This document shows positions 59,450 through 64,000 of a stretch of 64,000 bases of DNA, one piece after another. Source of the stretch: Roseibium sp. HPY-6. Lineage in GTDB: Bacteria > Pseudomonadota > Alphaproteobacteria > Rhizobiales > Stappiaceae. The notes beneath the pieces were generated by a model. It did not search any database, was not told the origin of the DNA, and saw only the letters and a program-made list of their open reading frames with translations. A program made the translations under genes and the position numbers. The stretch lies in NCBI RefSeq assembly GCF_040530035.1, contig NZ_JBEWCD010000001.1, forward strand, positions 1 to 64,000, written 5' to 3'. Numbering within the stretch: position 1 is the stretch's first letter; the number at the start of each line of letters is the position of its first letter.

Positions 59450-60055
59450 TCAGTTCGTCGTTGCTTTTTCGTCCCCAGGGAGCACGTAGTCGGTGCCTTC
59501 CCATGGCGACAGGAAGTCGAACGTTCGCATTTCCTGGTTCAATCGTACCGGTTCGTAAACAACCCGCTTCTTTTCATCGTCATAACGAACTTCAACGAAG
59601 CCGGTCACGGGAAAATCCTTGCGAAGCGGATGACCGTCAAAACCGTAGTCCGTCAGAATGCGGCGCAGATCCGGGTGGCCCGTGAACAGAATGCCGTACA
59701 TGTCGTAAGCTTCGCGCTCGAACCACTCCGCCCCTGGAAACAACGGTGTAAGCGACGCGACTGGAGTGTTTTCATCTGTCTCCAGCTTCACGCGAATGCG
59801 CTGGTTCTGAACGGGAGACAGCAGGTGATAGACCACGTCAAAGCGCTTCTCTCGAGCCGGATAGTCGACGCCGCAGATGTCCGTAAGGTTTACGAACTTG
59901 CACGAGCTGTTGTCGCGCAGGAACCGGATCACTTCGAGTATGTCGGTCGCATTTACGGTGAGCGTCAGTTCGCCGTACTCGACCTTCCAGGACACCAGGG
60001 ACTCACCCTTGCCGAGCTCGATATGCTCAGCGAGTTCCTTAAGCGTCTCATCCAT
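59450..60055 (-). CDS. nuoC: NADH-quinone oxidoreductase subunit C
   Basis: This 30 kDa-type subunit (201 residues) links NuoD and NuoB/I in the peripheral arm. It has '[27 protein letters not shown]' and the hallmark '[53 protein letters not shown]'. The ATG at 60055 ([11 protein letters not shown]) is chosen over a longer in-frame form. It follows nuoB at 87 bases. Confidence 0.96.
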   Translation of the reverse strand: MDETLKELAEHIELGKGESLVSWKVEYGELTLTVNATDILEVIRFLRDNSSCKFVNLTDICGVDYPAREKRFDVVYHLLSPVQNQRIRVKLETDENTPVASLTPLFPGAEWFEREAYDMYGILFTGHPDLRRILTDYGFDGHPLRKDFPVTGFVEVRYDDEKKRVVYEPVRLNQEMRTFDFLSPWEGTDYVLPGDEKATTN

Positions 60056-60142
60056 CGTGTTCGACCTCACCCCACAGGAGCTATTCAAAAGCGCGCAGCG
60101 CTCGTTTTCTTGCAAATCTGCCGCCTCATGGCGGCAAATGTT

Positions 60143-60721
60143 TTATCTCTCAATTGTGCCCGTACGCCGGATCTTCTTTTGAAGAAGAAGCACGCCATAA
60201 AGGAGAGCTTCGGCTGTCGGAGGGCAACCCGGAACGTAAATGTCCACCGGTACAACGCGATCGCAACCGCGAACAACCGAATAGGAGTAGTGATAGTAAC
60301 CGCCGCCGTTTGCGCATGATCCCATAGAGATCACGTAACGCGGCTCGGGCATCTGGTCGTAAACCTTACGCAGGGCCGGTGCCATCTTGTTCGTCAGTGT
60401 TCCGGCCACAATCATGACATCGGACTGGCGCGGAGACGCGCGCGGCGCAAATCCGAAGCGCTCGGCATCATAGCGCGGCATCGACATCTGCATCATTTCG
60501 ACCGCGCAGCAAGCAAGCCCGAAGGTCATCCACATCAATGACCCAGTGCGGGCCCACTGAATGAGGTTGTCGGTCGATGTAACAAGGAAGCCCTTGTCGG
60601 CGAGCTCGTTGTTCACTTCGAGGAAAAACGCATCGTCCTCGCCAACCGGCTTGCCCGTATTGGGGTCAATAATGCCTTTGGACTGCGGTGCGACGAGCGG
60701 TTCTGTCGTGGTTAATCCCAT
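60143..60721 (-). CDS. nuoB: NADH-quinone oxidoreductase subunit B
   Basis: The 192-residue subunit carries cluster N2, which passes electrons to quinone. The Cys ligands appear in '[23 protein letters not shown]', '[13 protein letters not shown]' and '[15 protein letters not shown]'. The ATG at 60721 follows AAGGGAGCGCTGG and overlaps the end of nuoA by ten bases. The first 35 residues are a variable leader. Confidence 0.97.
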   Translation of the reverse strand: MGLTTTEPLVAPQSKGIIDPNTGKPVGEDDAFFLEVNNELADKGFLVTSTDNLIQWARTGSLMWMTFGLACCAVEMMQMSMPRYDAERFGFAPRASPRQSDVMIVAGTLTNKMAPALRKVYDQMPEPRYVISMGSCANGGGYYHYSYSVVRGCDRVVPVDIYVPGCPPTAEALLYGVLLLQKKIRRTGTIER

Positions 60722-61077
60722 TCCAGCGCTCCCTTCTTCCACTCGTAGATAAAGCCGATGGTCAAGACGCCAAGGAAAACCATCATCGACCAGAAGCCAT
60801 ACCAGCCAAGTTCACCAAAAACCGCCGACCAGGGGAACAGGAACGCCACTTCAAGATCGAAGATAATGAAGAGGATGGCCACAAGATAAAAACGTACGTC
60901 GAATTTCATACGTGCGTCATCGAACGCGTTGAAGCCGCACTCATACGCCGACAGCTTCTCCGGGTCCGGATTCTTGTAAGCCAGTACAAAGGGCGAGATC
61001 AGCAAAGCAAGACCGATCACCAGCGCAATGCCGATGAATACGACTATCGGGACATATTCCCGCAGCAATTCTTCCAT
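60712..61077 (-). CDS. nuoA: NADH-quinone oxidoreductase subunit A
   Basis: The first gene of the nuo operon codes for a three-helix subunit of 121 residues. Conserved parts are '[44 protein letters not shown]', including the Cys-containing loop near the quinone site and the helix-2 acidic residues. The ATG at 61077 ([14 protein letters not shown]) is the family start, preceded by GAGGAAC. The promoter must lie in the 500 bases upstream. Confidence 0.96.
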   Translation of the reverse strand: MEELLREYVPIVVFIGIALVIGLALLISPFVLAYKNPDPEKLSAYECGFNAFDDARMKFDVRFYLVAILFIIFDLEVAFLFPWSAVFGELGWYGFWSMMVFLGVLTIGFIYEWKKGALEWD

Positions 61078-61580
61078 GTTCCTCGCGTCCTTGCATTTGG
61101 ATCCGGACCGGGAGACGGTCCTGAACCTGGGCTTCGTACTCATCGCCCCCTGCCAGAAGATTGCGCTGAGCCCGTCGGCCTATTGAACCAACATGCGAAG
61201 GCACGCTTATCTTACGACTTGGTGCAACGCAAGACCCCCTCATGGTCAAACTCTCGCCACACTCAAACCCAATTCGCAGCACGCCCCGCGGACTCAACCA
61301 TTTCTGCCAGTTTGCACCAAGATAAAATCTCTTCACAAGTGGCTGGCAATTTTGCCGCACCTGCTCTGTCTTACCATGTTCAATCGCCAATCCGGAATGA
61401 ATCGCTTTCAAACGCAAAAGGTCAACAATTTGAAGAAACTGCTTCCTGACGCCTGCCAAAGAACACAAAGACGCAAGCGGGAGCCGGCACACCGTTCAAC
61501 GCAAAAGCACCACGCGGTTGGCGAACGGCTGATAAGCACGACAAGAAGACTGGATACGCATCGAGGTGGGAAACCGTGAG
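61078..61580. other. Upstream region of the nuo operon
   Basis: This 503-base gap lies between nuoA and the first tRNA-Asp and must contain the nuo promoter. I could not place a clear -35/-10 pair. No gene with a ribosome site and family resemblance was seen on either strand. Confidence 0.45.
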
Positions 61581-61657
61581 TGGCGCGAGTGACGGGGCTC
61601 GAACCCGCGACCTCCGGCGTGACAGGCCGGCACTCTAACCAACTGAGCTACACCCGC
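61581..61657 (-). tRNA. tRNA-Asp (GTC), copy 1
   Basis: The minus strand gives a 77-base tRNA: acceptor GCGGGTG pairs with CACTCGC, and the sequence has D-arm AGCTCAGTTGGTTAGAGT, anticodon GTC (61623-61621), T-loop GGTTCGAGCCC and an encoded CCA. It is identical to the second copy at 61711-61787. Confidence 0.97.
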
Positions 61658-61710
61658 ACATTCACGGTATTTTGCGCCACCCTCGTTCGATCTGAATGAC
61701 CTGGAGGGAG

Positions 61711-61787
61711 TGGCGCGAGTGACGGGGCTCGAACCCGCGACCTCCGGCGTGACAGGCCGGCACTCTAACCAACTGAGCTACACCCGC
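61711..61787 (-). tRNA. tRNA-Asp (GTC), copy 2
   Basis: All 77 bases are the same as in copy 1, including the encoded CCA. The two genes lie 53 bases apart, and the flanks differ outside the gene apart from a few bases. Confidence 0.97.
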
Positions 61788-62146
61788 TTCGTTCGGCGAT
61801 TTGGCGTCGCCGTGAAGTGGCGCTGATGTACGGCGGCTGGAGAGCGAAGTCAAGCGCCGAGATTGACCTATTGTGTCGTTTTTTTAAAACCCGCCCATAG
61901 TCGCCAATGCAACGGATAAAAAACTCAAAGCCACTTGTGGAAAATGAATGACGTACCTGGGCGCGGAAACATCCGAAGACACGCATCGACTATCGGGTTT
62001 TTTCATTTTTTTCAGCCGTTTAGATCCAGAGTTTCCGCTCGGGACCCAAAAAACGCAACTGGACGTCAACCGCACTGCAGAACGGCAAACAAAGCAGATT
62101 TGCTTCGCTCAGCGAAATTCAAAACTGGTATGTTTTTGAGAGAGAA
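61788..62146. other. Intergenic region between tRNA-Asp and tRNA-Val
   Basis: These 359 bases hold the tRNA-Asp promoter and the 3' end of the tRNA-Val transcript. A small TTCGC/GCGAA stem is at about 62104-62116. No gene was seen. Confidence 0.45.
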
Positions 62147-62222
<76 letters not shown>

Positions 62223-62555
62223 TCAACGAGGTGAGACGCCTTTTAGGGGCTCCGCTCTGGCTTGGCAAGACCTAAATTCCACAATCTGACTGTTCATCGC
62301 AGCTTTTGGATGAGCATTGCCTCAAGGCCCACAGCAGGCATCCCTTCTGCGACGCAAAGCCAATTCTCTACGAGCCTGCCGCGCTTTACCCTCATTCTTT
62401 ATAAAGCTTGTCTGAGTGCTTTGAAAAATCTGGTGCAGGCATCAGTCACTGCGTGCGACCAGCTGATACCTACCGGCTGTCACTCAATCAAGCCCAAGGT
62501 GAATTGATTTCGGACAGCGGGTATCAAGAAACACGGCAGCAAACGGAACCTCAAC
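62223..62555. other. Intergenic region between tRNA-Val and hupB
   Basis: The 333 bases between the hupB terminator and the tRNA-Val gene should contain the tRNA promoter. Nothing else was recognised on either strand. Confidence 0.45.
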
Positions 62556-62593
62556 AAAAAGCCCCGCTCCTGAAAATCAGAAACGGGGCTTTC
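62556..62593 (-). terminator. Intrinsic terminator of hupB
   Basis: AAGCCCCG (62559-62566) and CGGGGCTT (62584-62591) form a stem with a 17-base loop. On the minus strand a U-rich end follows (62556-62560). It lies 26 bases after the hupB stop. Confidence 0.82.
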
Positions 62594-62619
62594 GAGACGA
62601 CTGTCCCGATCGCATGCAA

Positions 62620-62895
62620 TTATGCGTTCACAGCGTCTTTCAGACCTTTACCAGCCTTGAACTTCGGCGTCTTAGAAGCCGGGATCTGGATCGTTTCGCC
62701 GGTCCGCGGATTGCGGCCTTCAGTTGCTGCACGGGCGGAAACAGTAAAGTTACCAAAACCGATGATGCGGACTTCGTCACCGCTTTTCAGCGTTTCTGTG
62801 ACTGCGTCAAAAGTTGCGTCAACTGCTTCGCCCGCCTGCGCCTTGGTGAGGCCGGTCTTTTCTGCAACAGCTGCGATCAGATCGTTCTTATTCAT
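62620..62895 (-). CDS. hupB: DNA-binding protein HU
   Basis: The 91-residue nucleoid protein starts '[32 protein letters not shown]' and has the HU/IHF arm signature '[46 protein letters not shown]', with the Pro at the arm tip. It bends DNA non-specifically as a homodimer. The ATG at 62895 is preceded by AAAGGT at eight bases; the longer in-frame form is not family-like. It lies downstream of lon, as usual, with a terminator between them. Confidence 0.97.
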   Translation of the reverse strand: MNKNDLIAAVAEKTGLTKAQAGEAVDATFDAVTETLKSGDEVRIIGFGNFTVSARAATEGRNPRTGETIQIPASKTPKFKAGKGLKDAVNA

Positions 62896-63025
62896 AGCAG
62901 ATACCTTTCTAAGAAACGGCAGATTGCCGACGATTCCTGTCAGCGCCGTTGCGCGAAATTCGGGCGAATTGAAACGAAACGCAAGTGGTTTTTTCGCAGA
63001 AAACCGCCATTTTGACCGATTATTC

Positions 63026-63056
63026 AAAAGAAAAGCCCCGGAATCACCGGGGCTCG
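63026..63056 (-). terminator. Intrinsic terminator of lon
   Basis: AGCCCCGG (63034-63041) and CCGGGGCT (63047-63054) form an eight-base stem with a five-base loop. On the minus strand a UUUUCUUUU run follows. It lies 29 bases after the lon stop. Confidence 0.92.
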
Positions 63057-63082
63057 TCCTTTTGTGCAGTGCAAATTAGACT

Positions 63083-64000
63083 TTAGTGGGCCAATACGCC
63101 CGACTTATCCTTGTCCGACTCACCTGCTTTGGCAGCCGCTTCAGCGGCACTTTCGTCCCACTCGATCGGGTCCGGCAAACGCACGAGAGCGTTTTTCAGA
63201 ACCTCTTCCATTCCGGAAACCGGAATGATCTCGAGCGAGTTCTTGACCGAGTCCGGGATATCCGCAAGGTCCTTGGCGTTGTCTTCAGGGATCATGACAA
63301 GCTTGATACCGCCACGAAGTGCGGCCAGCAGTTTCTCCTTGAGACCGCCGATCGGAAGCACCCTGCCCCGCAAAGTGATCTCGCCGGTCATGGCAACATC
63401 CCGGCGAACCGGAATTCCTGTCATGGTCGAAATCACGGCAGTCGCCATTGCGATACCCGCTGACGGACCATCCTTGGGCGTTGCGCCTTCCGGTACGTGC
63501 ACGTGAATGTCCCTCTTGTCGAAATTCGGGGGTTCAATCCCGAAATCAACCGCCCGCGAACGGACATAGGATGCCGCTGCTGAGATGGACTCCTTCATCA
63601 CGTCCTTCAGGTTGCCGGTAACGGTCATCTTGCCCTTACCGGGCATCATTACGCCCTCGATCGTCAGCAGCTCGCCGCCGACTTCCGTCCAGGCAAGCCC
63701 CGTCACGACACCGACCTGGTCCTCAAGCTCAGCCTCGCCATAGCGATAGCGCGGCACCCCGAGGTAGTCTTCCACGACCTCGGGCGTGACCGTGATGCTT
63801 TCCTTGTCGCTCATGAGGATGTCCTTGACAGCCTTACGGGCAAGTGTCGCCATTTCGCGCTCAAGGTTACGCACGCCTGCTTCACGCGTGTACCGACGGA
63901 CAACGAACTGAAGAGCGTCGTCTTCGATCGCGAATTCGCCTTCGCGCAAGCCGTGATCCTTCTCCGCCTTCGGAATGAGGTGACGCCGGCAAATCTCGAC
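63083..64000 (-). CDS. lon: ATP-dependent protease Lon, C-terminal part (5' end outside window)
   Basis: The minus strand is open from the window edge to the TAA at 63083, giving the last 305 residues of Lon. It enters at '[18 protein letters not shown]', the end of the AAA+ module, and continues through the lid and the S16 protease domain. The catalytic dyad is visible as Ser in '[17 protein letters not shown]' and Lys in '[16 protein letters not shown]'. Lon degrades misfolded and short-lived regulatory proteins in the cytoplasm. The tail after 'LPDPIEW' is Ala/Glu/Lys-rich and variable. A terminator separates it from hupB. Confidence 0.97.
   Translation of the reverse strand, partial: VEICRRHLIPKAEKDHGLREGEFAIEDDALQFVVRRYTREAGVRNLEREMATLARKAVKDILMSDKESITVTPEVVEDYLGVPRYRYGEAELEDQVGVVTGLAWTEVGGELLTIEGVMMPGKGKMTVTGNLKDVMKESISAAASYVRSRAVDFGIEPPNFDKRDIHVHVPEGATPKDGPSAGIAMATAVISTMTGIPVRRDVAMTGEITLRGRVLPIGGLKEKLLAALRGGIKLVMIPEDNAKDLADIPDSVKNSLEIIPVSGMEEVLKNALVRLPDPIEWDESAAEAAAKAGESDKDKSGVLAH

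Noticed and set aside
61193..61579. 128-codon plus-strand frame upstream of the nuo operon
   Set aside because: No ribosome site, composition unlike the neighbouring genes, and it would run into the tRNA-Asp gene region.

Overview
The window looks like core chromosome of an alphaproteobacterium of the Hyphomicrobiales (Rhizobiales) type, plausibly a marine Stappiaceae member such as Roseibium/Labrenzia. The evidence is the gene order (lexA-comEC-gltX-gltA-lpxB/I/A-fabZ-lpxD-bamA-rseP-dxr-cdsA-uppS-frr-pyrH-tsf-rpsB, then dnaE, lolDC, proS, rnj, birA, nuoN-A, hupB, lon), LpxI rather than LpxH, RNase J, the short ProRS, a DUF1467 protein, and LexA boxes of the alphaproteobacterial GAAC-N7-GAAC type. 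The genus is an inference; no 16S gene is present.

Layout. 1-9.1 kb is the most accessory part: the edge of a CoxG-like gene, a histidine kinase with a REC-DUF3369-GGDEF-EAL regulator, a GntR/FCD regulator, an alpha/beta hydrolase, and an acyl-CoA ligase coupled to a PCC-domain protein. 9.1-16.8 kb holds lexA with its own SOS boxes, comEC, gltX, a LuxR solo and gltA. 16.9-31.6 kb is a long minus-strand run for envelope biogenesis (lipid A, BamA, RseP, isoprenoid and phospholipid precursors) and translation/nucleotide genes (frr, pyrH, tsf, rpsB). 31.8-40.3 kb has a lone cpaB, dnaE, lolDC and proS. 40.3-41.9 kb is a short AT-rich plus-strand island with a candidate small RNA and a VPLPA-CTERM surface protein. 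41.9-61.1 kb, transcribed leftwards, is nuoA-N followed by birA, rnj, mce and a DUF1467 gene. 61.5-64 kb has two identical tRNA-Asp genes, tRNA-Val, hupB and the 3' part of lon.

The most notable item is a previously uncalled 32-codon gene at 36628-36726, just upstream of dnaE. It has a strong Shine-Dalgarno, encodes a single-helix membrane peptide, and sits behind a promoter whose spacer holds a perfect LexA box. This is the arrangement expected of an SOS-induced division inhibitor (SidA-like), and LexA itself is encoded in the window behind two perfect boxes and one imperfect one. Further points of interest are two non-Nuo genes embedded and translationally coupled inside the complex I operon (a GFA-family Zn protein and a 78-residue membrane protein), a NuoE with a long helix-hairpin-helix tail, and a promoter-to-terminator unit without a convincing gene at 40.5-40.8 kb. 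No CRISPR array, insertion sequence, prophage or plasmid gene was seen.
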